Origin: Sipunculus nudus
Lineage: Eukaryota > Annelida > Sipuncula > Golfingiida > Sipunculidae
Assembly: GCA_026874595.1 (NCBI GenBank)
Contig: CM049320.1
Coordinates: 29,624,714 to 29,688,713 of the forward strand
DNA length: 64,000 nucleotides
Direction of reading: 5' to 3'
Shown here: piece after piece, positions 39,101-54,247 of the stretch
Position numbering within the stretch: position 1 is the first letter of the stretch
How the letters are laid out: the number at the start of each line of letters is the position of its first letter
The notes under the pieces: model-generated
What the model was told of the DNA's origin: nothing
Seen by the model: only the letters and a program-made list of their open reading frames with translations
Databases searched by the model: none
Program-made: the position numbers and the translations under genes

Positions 39101-41909
39101 CCCAGCCAGCGGCGATAGGCACTGACAGATGGCCGGATGGTGAACAACCTCTTCAGAAATTGGAGACAATATGTAACGTATGATAATTTTTATGGCCACA
39201 TTTGATTCCTTACGTTAAAATGCGTATGTCAGACAAATGGTATCCTGCATAATGGCCTAGAATTCAAGCATGATGACTTTTTTTCATGATTTCGGGTGGT
39301 GTGTCTTGACGCTATCTTGCGGACCCTTGAAATACTCCGGGTGGGTCTTTAATATCAGTTACATTTTAAAACGTCATTCCACTCATATTGCATTCACGAA
39401 GAACTACTTAACTAAAAAATATAACGATTAGTTACACAGATTAAATGAATTTGCAGGGGCTTGGTCGAATGTTTTGCTCTAAGAAGCCATAACCAGGACA
39501 TCCAGCTTTTTAAAATATCATTGGATTATTTGCTTCTTCATTCAATGAAGTTGTCATTTATTATGATTAATAACTGTGTTCTGTTACCTTATTTGGTACC
39601 TTGAGAGAAAATAAAATAAGAAATATACCGAGCTTGATTTTGAATTCGCGATTTATTCTTATTTTAGCAATATATTTTCACATGGAAACTGCATAAAGAG
39701 AAGAATTAATTATCCGTTTGTACTTCGATAGACGGACCTATCATGAGGGATCCTGCCTTCCTCCTTATGCGTGGATCTACCATACCAACTGACTGGATAA
39801 CCTTATATTAAAATATTATGAAACAGGTATTGTATGTTTCATCTATCAAAATATCAAGACTGAAATCAATATTGAAAGAAATTTAATTCCATCAAGGCAC
39901 GCCACTGATTTCGCGATACAGTCGATTTATAGATATGCGTTTCTTGAAGAACACAAATACTTTCATTTCCTTAGGATGTATAAAACCTAAGTCCTCGGAT
40001 ATTTTGTGAATATAGCCTTCTTTTCAGTGATGGTAAATTGAGAATTGAAATTAAACGTTCAAGTGCCTTTAAATGGATTAAGCACTGTATAAACGTGTTG
40101 CAAACAGGTAACACAAATGTGAAACATGTTGCCCGCCTCCTAACGCCTGCTATATTCCTTTTCATATAACAACAACTTATTTTAATAGACATATGATATC
40201 ATGTAGTTTGCGTATCGTACTGTAATGCTGAAACAAAGGCATGTGGCAGTTGGCATTTGTCCAGTGCATGACCTGCGACCAACGATAATAGGATCAGCAA
40301 AGTCCTACATTTTCTCCTCCAACATGTAGAATAAAACAAATGTGTCGTTTCATAATGGTAAAATAAGAAAAGGTTCGACAATACATGACTACATATGGGG
40401 AAAAAGGAATGAGAGGAGGTGACAAATGACGGATAGTTATTATGGGTCTATTGTTAGAGTGTTTTGAGAACTACACATATGTGGGATAAACATTGTAATG
40501 TACACGTATGGGTCGTAAGCTGTTAATGGAAGATTGATGCCTAGGGTATATTATAATTTCGTATGTGCTCGACCTGTTCTTGTGGATATTTATACATTGT
40601 GCCCTTGAAAGGGCCAAACCAAGATGACTTCGTTTTCCGCCAGTTATTGAAGATGTGGACAGATACACCTTGGTATCTGTAGACACTTCAATTGTTCGTG
40701 TAGTCATTTTTTAAGATATACATGATATTTGTCTCTCAATAAAATAGTTTCACATCATGCATTGGGGCTCCGGTCATCTGTGATGAAGTCCATTGAGAAA
40801 AACCCGAACCTCGACGACCCGTTGAAACGACTCTGGCTTCAGACGAATATTAATACGTTTAATACAGGAAATCCCCCAGCCTAATGGTTTCCCTGTATTT
40901 GCATTCACTAATCCGAGTGGTCCAAACGGAACAACTTTCAAACTTGGTTATACATGAAAAAATATGTTTTTTTTTCTAAACAAACAATTTGCTAAATTAA
41001 AACGGTGTTTGTCAGTTTGATTAAACTTTTGTTGGCGTAATCCGGCTTATAACTCTATAAAGAAATCACTAGAACGACGCCTGTCGTGTTTGTTAAAAAA
41101 AAGATTCCGCGATTGTTACCTATATATTTATGTCTATTTTCCACTCAAATCGCATCAGAAAACTAAACGGGCGAGTTGGATGAAAATTATTGCAAGAACC
41201 ATTTAATCATGGTAAAACCGTTTAACGGTGAATATTTTGCTGTTTCCGACAATTCCTTGACAAGGAAGCTGTCTGTGGTATTCCGTTATCTTCGCGGTTC
41301 CCCGTGTATATATGAAGCAAAAAGGTTAAATTGAAATGGTACGAAACCATAATATAAACACGACTCTTTTTTATTATGACACATTTTGATGTTTGGGTGC
41401 AACTATAATCTGAATTTATCTTGGACACTGATACCGAACAAAATATAAAAGTCGAGATGACACCCGCAATGGCAATGAAGCACCTTCAAAAAGTATCAAA
41501 GCGATTACGGATAGATTATTAGTCACATATCACTTACGTTTAGATACCATTATTTATAAGTAAGAGAAAAGGAAAAAAATATAAATTTTCCTGTAGAAAG
41601 GGGGGATGATGTAGCAAAGATATGAAAGCAGAGCGAAATAGAGAGGGAGGGGAACCGGCAAATAACAATAGAGTACAATAAGGAAACGTGCTCCCCGACT
41701 GCAGAGACACGTTTAGTTGGAAAATCACAAATCATTGTGAATGTGATATTTAATCATGTAATATATATGTAATATGAGACCTGTCCTGCATTAAATTGAA
41801 ATATTGCCCTATACATAATATTGACGGAATTCATTTAAAAGGATATCCGATTTCTCATTGACTTAAGATACATCCAATTGTTTTCTTGCTGTTTCTGTAC
41901 TTTTTACTG
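36127..41909. other. Unit 4 spacer, duplicate of unit 2 spacer
   Basis: Near-identical to the spacer starting at 15210, including all ORF remnants. No independent gene is seen. Confidence 0.65.
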
Positions 41910-43170
41910 CATAGATTTCCATGGACACACTATAATTTACCTAGTGGTCACTGACTTCAATGTACACTAGGACAATACACGTTCCACACATGCAGCAATC
42001 CTCTCAGAACGTGTTTCATCGACTGCCTGCATATAGCATGTGGTCGCCCCCACTCACACAGAAGGCCACATCCTAGATCTACTAATCTCCCCCCCCCCCC
42101 CCCGAAGAAAATGTTGTACATTCTGTGAAGGAAGGTGATCCCATTTTTTATCACAATATCACCCTTTGTCTACTCAGAAAGCTCAATCACGCAGCTGATG
42201 GACAAGATATCAAGATGTTTCCTCTTCTCCAAAACGGTGGCATTCCACACGGCAACCACCAAACCATGTCAAACAGCATTCTACAGTATCTGTAATAAAC
42301 ATTCACCTAAAATGACTGCCACTGCCACATTCAGGCCAAAATCGCCATGGATGAATGTTAATGAGAATCGTGCAACAGAAGAGGTTCTTCAGGAAGTATG
42401 AACAATAGTTGAAGAGAAGTCACTTTCATGTACATCGTGAGATACATGCAATGTTAACAGCTTGATCCAGACGACTAAGGTCGCATATTGTCAAGACAGG
42501 GCCACTCAGTGTGACCAGGTCCAGGAAGGACATTTCAACATTGTGCAAGGTTTCAGGAGGCGGTCAGATGACCAGAAGAGATCATCACCATCATGTCATC
42601 AAGCTGCAGACTTAAACAGTTACTTCATGGACAAGGTTTCAAATTCCATGGCGGTTCCTTGAGAGAAGCGTTATATAACCACCCTTTCACAAATATGTCG
42701 AACCAGACCTGCCTGTCCCTTTTTATAGCCTCTCTCATTTAATTCTATTTGACAGACTCTCTCAGCGGCAGGTCACAAACAGCAATTTTTAATAGTTAAA
42801 CCTGAACTGTCAGGGATGTTTATATGTCAATGGTCCCAAAGGGGTCAGTCCTGGTCACTTTCTATTTTCCCTGTACACTGCTCCTATCTGTGACATTGTC
42901 GTTCTTCATTGCCTCATCCATCTCTTTGCAGATGATGATCACTCAGGTATGACCTTCAGTTTCCATCCCTCATCTATCATTGACGACTAAATGGCCTCTG
43001 TGTAGCCATGCATTGCTGATCTCAATGCAAGGATTGTTTCGAAAAAGCTCAAACTAAACGGCAACAAGACAGAACTCACACCGCGTACAGCACAGTGCAT
43101 TATTGATATAGGGAGTGGGTCATCAAATTATATTAAGGAAATCACAAATGCGATTGAATTGTGAAATATT
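41910..43170 (+). mobile_element. Decayed LINE remnant, unit 4 spacer
   Basis: This is a near-identical duplicate of the unit 2 spacer LINE. It differs in poly-C length (42089-42103) and by the C-to-G substitution at 43113. Confidence 0.82.
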
Positions 43171-43974
43171 TTGCGCTTTGCGAGAATTAGTCTTCTCTCT
43201 AGACTTAAATTTCCCTATAACGGTTACTAATATATGGACTATTTCGCAGCATAAACTCTCTTTTGATATTGACAGGAGCGACAATCAAATGTCTTTTACC
43301 GCCTAAGACCTGTCATTCAAATCGACCTTATCGGTGTTTCTGTTCTGAAAGTTGACATAAATGTTGTCACAGTGAGGAGACGCTAATCATTATTGACAAT
43401 TAGTGGAGCCTTGGCATTGACTGGCCTGACGTAGGATGGAATGTCGTCAATTACACTTAATGTGGTTAAACTCGTATAAATTGGCTTTACAGTACATTTA
43501 AATGATTGTTAAGAATTGCATTTAAATTGTTTATCAAACTGTCAGTTCTCTTCTATCTGTCATATGTGTTCCATCGGAATATAGTCTTGAATTCATCAAG
43601 TTCAGACATCTGCAAATGTTTTTGAGCACATATACAATATAAGTCGATTTAAATGCCTCAATAAAGTGGTTTGAATATCTTTTGAAATCCGATTTGCATT
43701 GCCCGAGTCCATGATTCGGTGAAAAAAGAACGGCTGAACATTTGTTCTTCTAGTGACATGAGACCAACCATTAAATACATTCTGGAAATATACCACAAGG
43801 AGAGCATTCTCGGTGATGAATGTTGAAATATGGCAAAACTTATCTTTTTGATAGCAGTAAATAATTTATATCTTAGTCTTTGGTCAGAAGGTAAAGTTCA
43901 CTAAGTTCCTTGAGACTAATAAACGGGGAAAAATGCATTTGTTTTCATTTCCTCGTATACTTAAACATGCTTAA

Positions 43975-43976
<2 letters not shown>

Positions 43977-44039
<63 letters not shown>
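43977..44039. repeat. (AT)n microsatellite, intron 1 of copy 5
   Basis: About 30 AT repeats. Confidence 0.97.
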
Positions 44040-44041
<2 letters not shown>

Positions 44042-45465
44042 TGTTAATTGCTTGCATTTATTGAGAAATATCGATTTAAAAGAAAGGTATTTTAGCCAGA
44101 CTTTAAAATGAGAAAAAGGCCGGAAACGTGTGTGCGTTATTACATACTTTGCTAATATTTTACCATATTTTACCATGAATAACAACCATTTGTCGTTTTG
44201 CCAATGAAAATTATTTTGCAAACTGTAAAAGTAACAGTATGAAATTGATAGTTATTGTGTGTTAAATGTGTATTTAATCCATCGATTTTAAACTGACAGC
44301 CTTATAAGCAAATAGCCCACGTGTAAATGAGCAAGGCAACATGTTTGACCACTAAGCCCCTTAATGAAGGGCACGTGCCCGCAGGGCAGCGTTATCACGT
44401 GTCAAACGGATAAATGCTTCGTATTCCACACTCACAGCAAACCACAACATCTGAATCTCCTTATGTCAGGTTACTTGAATCAAACCCTATTAATTATATA
44501 ATAATTTTTACAAAGTAAAATTCGTCAAATATTTCTTATCAAGCCTTGATTACACCGTAGCGACAGCCGACCACAAAAGGGATTTCTTGAAATTCGGATT
44601 GAGAAGTGTTGCCAATAAATATTACCCCATAAGAGGATGCACTAATATTTATGGTCCTAAAAGCTTACCATGCCCAACTGATGCGAGGTTCCCAGACACA
44701 TGCGCCTCAAATCCGATACAGAAATGGTACATGGTATCCGGAATGCCTGCAAAAGTCCACTGGTATGTTACACTTATCGACCAACTTCCCTGATTGTTTA
44801 TCATGTACTTATGACTAACATTTAAATAAACTATTTGAAAGATAATAAATCACCAAAGGTATTTCCAGTTTTAGAATACTATTTAGAATGTGGCTTTGAA
44901 TATGGCGGAATGAGCATTTATTTTCTGTGGTGTTTCACATTCTATAACATTGCATTTCTCACAAAAGGGATGACAACCCAGGGCCACAAGAGTAGGTTGA
45001 AGCAGAGTAACATCATGATCAGTGCCACACCAATTATGACACCACAGTCAGAAATGATGTTGATGGGTAGAATCATGACAACTGGCAATGTACAGAAAGA
45101 TGATGGTAGGAAACAATCATGGTTGGGTAAATAATGTGGACATCCATCCACATGGATCTACCTCTGATATATTTTTGTTTTGATATTCGTGAATGTAATT
45201 TAATTGATCCGATAGCTCTATAACCAACATATAATGTACATTTTGATGGATTCCATGTGTTCCTCAACACTTATGCATGTAAATAATTGCTCATGTGTTT
45301 AGGAGAATCTAGTCAAACTGGTCCATATCGACCTTAATGAATGATATGAATTAAGATGTATAAGATGTAGAATCTTGCATTCATTTTTCATATTCTTTCC
45401 TAAGTCTTTCTTCCAAAAGAGGTAGTGACGAATTGGATTGGATTGGAGCAGTAACCATAATTGCA

Positions 45466-45470
<5 letters not shown>

Positions 45471-45514
<44 letters not shown>
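45471..45514. repeat. (AT)n microsatellite, intron 3 of copy 5
   Basis: About 21 AT repeats, longer than the duplicate partner at 24551. Confidence 0.95.
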
Positions 45515-45518
<4 letters not shown>

Positions 45519-46916
45519 ATTATATACTGATGCTTTTCAATTCAGAAATAATTAGCATGGCCATCTAGGTAATCTCCTAGGAAATCATATTAATTGATGC
45601 CATCTTGAGAAATGCGGTTTTGAGAACAAATCGAATCAGATCATGAATCTAAAGTCGATGTACACACACATGTACATAGTTTTTAGTTGTATGTAGCAAC
45701 ATTATATTTATTTTTTGGCACCCGCACACTTCTGGATTAGAGAAAAAATAGGCATAGAGTACTGTTACATACATCACGCCCTTTTGGCGAGATTTTAGTA
45801 CGAAAAAATGTGTAATTCTGCCTTTGCTATGAATTTTTGCATTGACAAAGATGTCCAACACTTTATAAACGAAGATCTATCATCCCTGGGGAAAATCCTG
45901 GTTTTGCAACACTGAATAAAGCAATAATCAATCTATTTCAAGTTGCAGGCGAGAATTGTTTTATTATTTTTTTTCAATTATAAAATGAGTGCTCTGACTC
46001 TTACGTTAGTTTTTACATATATTTGCCCATCAAAGTTTCAGAAAATGTTTTCAAATTTTTTACTAATATATTCTCTCATACAAAAATTGGAATATGTAAA
46101 GTTTTCCACGTATTCTCTGCACATGAACTGGAGGAAAAAACTAAGGAGTCGTAGATTCATGGAATAATATTATATGCATTTATATATGATTTCGAGGTTG
46201 TCCCGAGGGATGGAACGCTCGCTACCGTGATGAAAAAGGGACAAACACCTGCTACATGATAAGACCGTCCCAAGGCATCAGTAAAACGGAGGCCGGCGTT
46301 GCCTGCCACAACCACAGCAAATCCATCCTAGTTTCTATTGAGACGCTGCAGGAATTACGGCACCTCGATCATTTCTTCAAAGCCCAACTATCTGATCCGT
46401 CAACTTCTGACTCACGTATGCCATTTATTTGGCACATGATTTTGTTTGTCCTTTTACACTTACTTTGTATACAACAGATATTGCCCATTTTGTTTAATCG
46501 TCTATAGTTACTATAAAGAGGTTGACACTTGTTTAACAATATACGTGAAATATAAAATATTACGGGCATATTGACACGCATTTCTTTCTTTTCCGCCATT
46601 ATCATCGAATCGTCTTATAATCGCATTTTGTGTATACTACTTGATCACATGAAAGGAAAAATAATGAGTACTAGTATGTTTTAAGGAATTATTTTTTGTA
46701 GTTTGCAAGAAGGATTCGCACTGTGGTTATTGGACTTCGGCCTGGAAACCTTTGGGTTGGTATTGGACAAATGGCGTGCCTCTCAATTATGAAAACTGGA
46801 TCAATGAAGATCCTCTTTCCGTTATCATGCAGGTTATGATCAATCAGTCATGTGTTTTCCGAATGATAAGGAATGGTTCACTTGGTAGTGGGTACATCTG
46901 CGAGTTACGACTGTAG

Positions 46917-49900
46917 AACTGAATATATGAAGAGAAATGATTGACAAAGAACTAATAGTTGTTGCATCCAAGAATAAGACACGGCTGAGAGAGGTTTGTG
47001 TACAAACCTGGGTTGGGTCCGAATGCCATCAGGCCATTAAAGTGCAAGTGTATATGTTTTAAATAATTCAACTGCAAATGCAAATGTTAATAGAAATAAT
47101 AGGTGCAAATGCAAAAATAAACTTCATGATGCAAATGCAACTTCAATATCAAATGTGTACACATGCATTTGCAATTCAATCATGTTTTGTTACATAATAC
47201 GTAACAGGAATCAGGATAACTTCAGTTTTGGCTCACAGGGAGCGTTCTATTTGATAAAGAATATTAAGTGATATTTAATTTTTCAACCCCTCTTATTTTA
47301 ATATGTCTGCTGTTTTGTACACAAGGAGGCAGCTTGTATCTACATGTGAGCAATTCGCTCAAATCTTTCCTCAGAGTTTTAAGGTAAAGAAAGGCACAGT
47401 TAAAAAAGGCACACTTAGAAATGGCAAAATGCATACTTAAACAATCTGAAGGACAGTTTAAGCTTTGGATCGAATTGCATACACCATTAATGCTAAAGGG
47501 AACGATTTATGTCCGCCAGGAGTTCTTTACCATTATGTATTTTTTTGTGATTTTTTTTTTAATTCTGTTATCTTTATTATGATTTCGGAAAAAAAAAATG
47601 TATAAAGGGCCTTTTCCAACTGCTTCATTTTAAACGAAGTGTACGCTGTACAATATAGTGCATGTTTAGTATCTATGTGGGTATTTTTTTATTATGGCTC
47701 GCATTATCAAACACGAAACAGTCGCTAAATATATTTGATTGTTGTTTACTGCCAAGGCCAGGGCATAATTATAATATTTATTAGTAAACATAAATCAATT
47801 CACACACATACATGTGGCTGTTTCTGTTATATTTGTGTGTTAAATAATTAGCAGCTATATTGTTCTAAATTCGTGACACTGAGAATATTAGGTAGAAATA
47901 TATTTCTCTTTGAAACGTTAAAGTCAAAAGTCTGAGCTATTATATTCCCATCAGAACTATCCACAAACTGTGGCGAAAAATCAAGCCTAGATAAAAAATA
48001 AAAATTCTAATATATAGAGCTCTAGGGGAATTTGTTTTTGTATTGTTTTGTAAAATAAATGACAAAATGTATAAGTTTATCCAACAGGTGGCACAGCACA
48101 CCTTTTTTTTCAAAGGAGATTATACCTGAAACTGACCGAATGTCCAGGCTAAATTTGGGTTAAATTTTCAGGCGTGCTAACGATGATAAACCTTAATGTA
48201 ACATCATTATATGAAATAAATGTTGACATATATTACTAATACTTGGTAGTGTCATTACTCTAGTGTACAGTGACGTAGTACATTTCGAGGAAGAACCCTG
48301 ATACCGAGAGAAGCCAAGGGCAAGATTTAGCTGAATGGCCCGACACCGATGTTTTCATAAAATGGTGAAGCCGATTGTTAAACTAGCGTTGTTGCATAAA
48401 CAAAATAAAACAATGCAAAAAAAGTTGATAATTAGGTCAACCTTTTTTATCATTCAAATAAATTTAAAAGTGATATTTTTGTTATAATTTGTAATATTAC
48501 TTCAAACACATACTTACCGATACATGTATACATGACCCATTCCTTATCCAGCATACCTGATTGATTTATATATAAGACCACATACATTTTGAGTAATAAC
48601 CTTCTTCTTTTAGTTAATATTTATACAAATTGGTTATTTTTGTGATGATGTAAATCATTTGGGTTTATGTTAGGCCTATCTTAATACGGATTTGATTAAT
48701 ACAGATCATTATGAGATAGGTCAAACATAAAATGTTGTTTAAATTCTGAGGCTGCAAATTCATTACTTGATTATCAGATGTCCAGTCTCCATGGCGTGAA
48801 ATTGTTAAATATATCTTTGTCGTGAAATCAACAGATAGGTTGCCCGATCCTGACGGTTGGAAAATAGCAATCTTCACATGTTTGGTATAAGGCGAGGGAC
48901 TAGAATGTTAATTCACCGAACATGTCTACTGTCCATTTTTTTAATGACCAGGCAGACACCATACACTATATAACACATAGAAAAGGGGAGATAACTATTT
49001 ACAATAAGTTATCTTAGTAATATATATATGTGCGTGTGTGTGTGGATGTGTGGTGACAAAGGATGATAAATATGTAATAATAACATAATAACATTACATA
49101 AAAATTTTTAAAAATATGAATAATATCTAATTGTTAAGTTGACAGCCTTATTTCGATTTGTATGCTATCTGGAATTAATCATGGTCTTCTGAATAAATAA
49201 ATATTTCATCATTGTCTTTGATAAAAGACTTAATAAAAATGGTTCCATTCTACCATCTCTAGATGTTCATAAAATCAGCAGTCGTCCTTCAGTTGAACTT
49301 TTAATTAAACAGGTATATGCCCCATTGAGGTGCTTTGAAGTAGAACACAATTTTTAGTTAAGTTGAAGAAGAGGGTGAATGAAGCGACACTGATTCCACC
49401 CTGTTTTGAGAAGGCACAAGACCAGACAACGCCCACTGAAACAGGTGAAGTCTGTTATTATTTACATTGGGGTGTCATGTCACGTGAAACCCCAACAGCC
49501 ATTTCAATCCTATTCAATCTGACAGTCCGCCTCGGCACTAGAACAGAAAATATCTACAAAAAATACTTGATTTAATCACAATAAAAATGAGAACAATAAT
49601 ATTTGGCGCATCAATAATGCATACGATTTGTCTGAGAGCCTGGCTCGAATAAACTAAAATTATCCAGTCTTTCCCAGCCAGCGACGGTCGGCGATAGGTA
49701 CTGACAGCTGGCCGGCTGTTGAGCAACATCGTCAGATATGGGAGAAAGTATGTAACGTATGATAATTGTAATGGTCAAATTTGGTTCCTTACGTTAAAAT
49801 GCGTATGTCAGACAAATGTTATACTGAATAATGGCCTAGAATTCAAGCATGATGCTTTTTTTCATGATTTTGGGTGGTGTGTCTTGACAGGTATTTAAAT

Positions 49901-49944
49901 TTCAAAAGGCCAGGTCACCCGGCGTGAGTGATATCAAGGCAGCG

Positions 49945-49990
<46 letters not shown>

Positions 49991-52079
49991 ATTGTATGTT
50001 TCATCAATTAAAATATCCAGATTGAAATCATCATTGAAAGAAATTTAATTCCATCAAAGCACGCCACTGATTTCGCAATATAGTTGGTTTATAGATATGC
50101 GCTTCTTGAAGAACACAAATATTTTCATTTACTTATGATGAAAAAAACATTTCAACATTTTCCTTCTTTTTTTTATAAAACCTAAGTCCTCGGATATTTT
50201 GTTTATATAGCCTTTTCAGTGCTGGTAAATTGAGGATTGAAATTAAACGTTCAAAGGCCTTTAAATAGATTAAGCACTGTACAAACGTGTTGCAAACAGA
50301 TAACACCAATTTGAAACATGTTCCCCGCCCCCTAAAGCTTGCTATATCCCTTTTCATATACAAACTACTTTTTTTAATAGGCATATGATATCTTGTAGTT
50401 TTCGTGTCGTACTGTAATGCTGGAACAAAGACATGTGGCAGTTAGCATTGGTCTAGTGGACGACCTGCGCCCAACGATAATAGGATCAGCAAAGTCCCAC
50501 ATTTTCTCCTCCCACATGTAGTATAAAACATATGTGTCGTTTCATAATGGTAAGGTAAGAAAAGGTTCGACAACACATAGCTACATATGTAAGAAAAGGA
50601 ATGAGAGAAGGTGAAAAATGACGGAATGTTATTCTGGGTCTATTGGTTGAAGTATTTTGAGAACTACACATATGTGGGATAAACATTGTAAAGTACACAA
50701 ATGGCTCATAAGCTGTTAATGGAAGATTGATGCCTAGGGCATACAAAAATTTCGTATGTGCTCGACCTGCTCTTGTGGATATTTTTAAAATTGTACGCTT
50801 AAAAGGGCCAAAGCAAGATTGCTTCGTTTTTTGGTCAGTAATTGAAGATGTGGACAGATACACCTCTGTGTAATTGTTCCTGTAGTCTATGTTTGCATCA
50901 TACCTTTAAGATATACATCATATTTTTTCTCTTATTAAAACATCATGCATTTGGTTCAGGTCATCTATGACGCAGTCCACTGAGAAAAACCCGAACCTCG
51001 ACGACCCGTTGAAACGACTCTGGCGTCAGACGAATAATTCAATACAGAAAATCCCCCAGCCTAGTAGTTTCGCGGTATTTGCATTCACTAATCCAAGTCG
51101 TCGAAACGGAACAACTTTCAAACTTGGTTATACACAAAAAAATATGTTTTTTCTCAAATAAAAAAAATTCAAAATTAAAACAGTGTCTGTCAGTTTGATT
51201 AAACTTTTGTTGGCACAACCCGGCTTATAACTCTATAAAAAAATCACTAGAACGACGCCTTTTGCGTATGTTAAAAAAAATTCTGCGATTGTCACTTTAT
51301 TTATGTCTATTTTCCACTCAAAATGCCTCAGAAAACTAAAGGGGCGAGTCAGATGAAAATTATTGCAGGAACCATTTAATCATGGTAAAGCCGTTTAACA
51401 GTGCAAGTTTTTGGTGTTTCCGACTATTCCTTGACAAGGAAGCTACATGTGGTATGTCGTAATCTTCGCGGTTCCCCGTGTATATATGAAGCAGAAATGT
51501 TAAATTGAAATTGTACGAAACCATAATTTAAATACTACCCTTATTTATTATGACACATTTTGATGTTTATGTGCAACTATAATCTGAATTTATCTTGGAC
51601 ACTGATACCGAACAAAATTTAAAAGTCGAGATGACACCCGCAATGGCAATGAAGCACCTTCAACAAGTATCAAAGCGATTACGGATAGATTATTAGTCAC
51701 AGATCACTTACGTTTAGATACCATAAATTATAAGTAAGAGAAAAGGAAAAAAATATATATTTTCCTGTAAAATGGGGGATGATGTAACAGAGATATGAAA
51801 GCAGAGCGAAATAGAGAGGGAGGGGAAACGGCAAATAACAATAGAGCACAATAAGGAAACGTGCTACCCGACTGCAGAGACACGTTTAGTTGGAAAATCA
51901 CAAATCATTGTGAATGTCATATTTAATCATGTAATATATATGTAACATGAGACTTGTCCTGTATTTAATTGAAATATTGCCCTCTACATAATATTGACGG
52001 AATTCATTTAAAAGGATATCCGATTTCTCACTGACTTAAGATACATCCAATTGTTTTCTTGCTGTTTCTGTACTTTTTA
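46917..52079. other. Unit 5 spacer, duplicate of unit 3 spacer
   Basis: Near-identical to the spacer starting at 25992, including the post-gene deletion near 46984 and the (AT)n(GT)n replacement near 49945. No independent gene is seen. Confidence 0.65.
49945..49990. repeat. (AT)n(GT)n microsatellite, unit 5 spacer
   Basis: Duplicate of the tract at 29020 with a slightly different length. Confidence 0.93.
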
Positions 52080-53380
52080 CTGCATAGATTTCCATGGCAC
52101 ACTATAATTTACCTAGTGGTCACTGACTTCAACGTACACTAGGACAATACAAGTTCCACACATGCAGCAATCCTCTCAGAACGTGTTTCATCGACTGCCT
52201 GCATATAGCATGTGGTCGCCCCTACTCACACAGAAGGCCACATCCTAGATCTACTAATCTCCCCCCCCCCCCCCGAAGAAAATGTTGTACATTCTGTGAA
52301 GGAAGGTGATCCCATTTTTTATCATAACATCACCCTTCGCACCCTCACTTTAGGCAGACTAACATTGTATACTCAGAAAGCTCAATCACGCAGCTGATGG
52401 ACAAGATATCAAGATGTCTCCTCTTCTCCAAAACGGTGGCATTCCACACGGCAACCACCAAACCCTGTAAAACAGCATTCTACAGTATCCGTTATAAACA
52501 TTCACCTAAAATGACTGCCACTACCACATTCAGGCCAAAATGGTCATGGATGAATGTGAATGAGAATCGTGCAACAGAAGAGGTTCTTCAGGAAGTATGA
52601 ACAATTGTTGAAGAGAAGTCAGTTTCATGTGCATCGTGAGATCCATGCACTGTTAACAGCTTGATCCAGACGGCTAAGGTCGCATATTGTCAAGACAGGG
52701 TCACTCAGTATGACCAGGTCCAGGAAGGACATTTCAACATTGTGCAAGGTTTCAGGAGGCGGCCATATGACCAGAAAAGATCGACACCATCATGTCATCA
52801 AGCTGGAGGCTTAAACAGTTACTTCATGGACAAGGTTTCAAATTCCATGGCTGGTTTCTGGAGAGAAGCGTTATATAACCACCCTCTGACAAAATTGTCG
52901 AACCAGACCTGCCTGTCCCTTTTTATAGCCTCTCTCATTTAATTCTCTTTGACAGACTCTCTCAGCGGCAGGTCACAAACAGTCATTCTAATGGTTAAAC
53001 CTGAACTGGCCGGGATGTTTATATGTCAATGGTCCCAAAGGGGTCAGTCCTGGTCACTTTCTATTTTCCCTGTACACTGCTCCTATCTGTGACATTGTCG
53101 TTCTTCATTGGGTCTTCATCCATCTCTATGCAGATGATGATCAGCCAGGTATGACCTTCAGTTTCCATCCCTCATCTATCATTGACGACTAATGGCCTCT
53201 GTGTAGCCATGCATTACTGATCTCAATGCAAGGATTGTTTCGGAAAAGCTCAAACTAAACGGCAACAAGACAGAACTCACACCGCGTACAGCACAGTGCA
53301 TTTTTCATGTAGGGAGTGGGTCATCAAATTATATTAAGAAAATCACAAATGCGATTGAATTGTGAAATATTTTGCGCTTT
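52080..53380 (+). mobile_element. Decayed LINE remnant, unit 5 spacer
   Basis: This is a near-identical duplicate of the unit 3 spacer LINE, with the same GHILDLLI, connector and YADD (near 53127) landmarks and a shorter poly-C run. Confidence 0.82.
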
Positions 53381-54034
53381 GCGAGAATTAGTCTTCTCTT
53401 AAGACTCAAATTTCCCTATAACGGTTACTAATATATGGACAATTTCGCAGCATAAACTCTCTTTGGATATTGACAGGAGCTTCAATCAAATGTCTTTTAC
53501 CGCCTAAGACCTGTCATTCAAATCGACCTTATCGGTGATTCTGTTCTGAAAGTTGACATAAATGTTGTCAAAGTGAGGAGACGCTTATCATTATTGACAA
53601 TTAGTGGAGCCTTGGCATTGACTGGCCTGACGTAGGATGGAATGTCGTCAATTACACTTAATGTGGTTAAACTCATATAAATTGGCTTTACAGTACATTT
53701 ATATGTTTGTTAAGAATTGCATTTAAATTGTCTATCAAACTGTCAGTTCTCGTCTCTCTGTCATATGTTGTTCCATCGGAATATAGTCTTGAATTCATCA
53801 AGTTCAGACATCTGCAAATGTTTTTGAGCGCAGATATACAATAAAAGTCGATTTAAATGCTTCAATAAAGTGGTTTGAATATCTTTTGAAATCTGATTTG
53901 CATTTCCCGAGTCTATTATTCGGTGAAAAAAGAACGGCTGAACATTTGTCCTTCTAGTGACATGAGACCAACCATTAAATACATTCTAGAAATAAACCCA
54001 CAAGGAGAGCATTCTCGGTGATGAATGCTGAAAT

Positions 54035-54182
54035 ATGGCAAAACTTATCTTTTTGATAGCAGTTAATAATTTATATCTTAGTCTTTGGTCAGAAGGTAAA
54101 GTTCACTTAGTTCCTCGAGACTAATAAACAGGGAAAATATGTACTTTGTTATCATTTCCTCGTATACTTAAACATGCTTAAA

Positions 54183-54247
<65 letters not shown>

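Larger units (their letters stand above)
43830..46916 (+). pseudogene. Lectin-like gene copy 5: frameshifted exon 2, duplicate of copy 3
   Basis: Exons are 43830-43890, 44544-44762, 44968-45126, 46197-46415 and 46702-46916. The same one-base loss and downstream one-base gain in exon 2 as copy 3 are present, as is the NIYGPK change, so the lesion predates the 20.9 kb duplication. Other exons are open. Encoded CTLD residues are the same as copy 3 where compared. Confidence 0.8.
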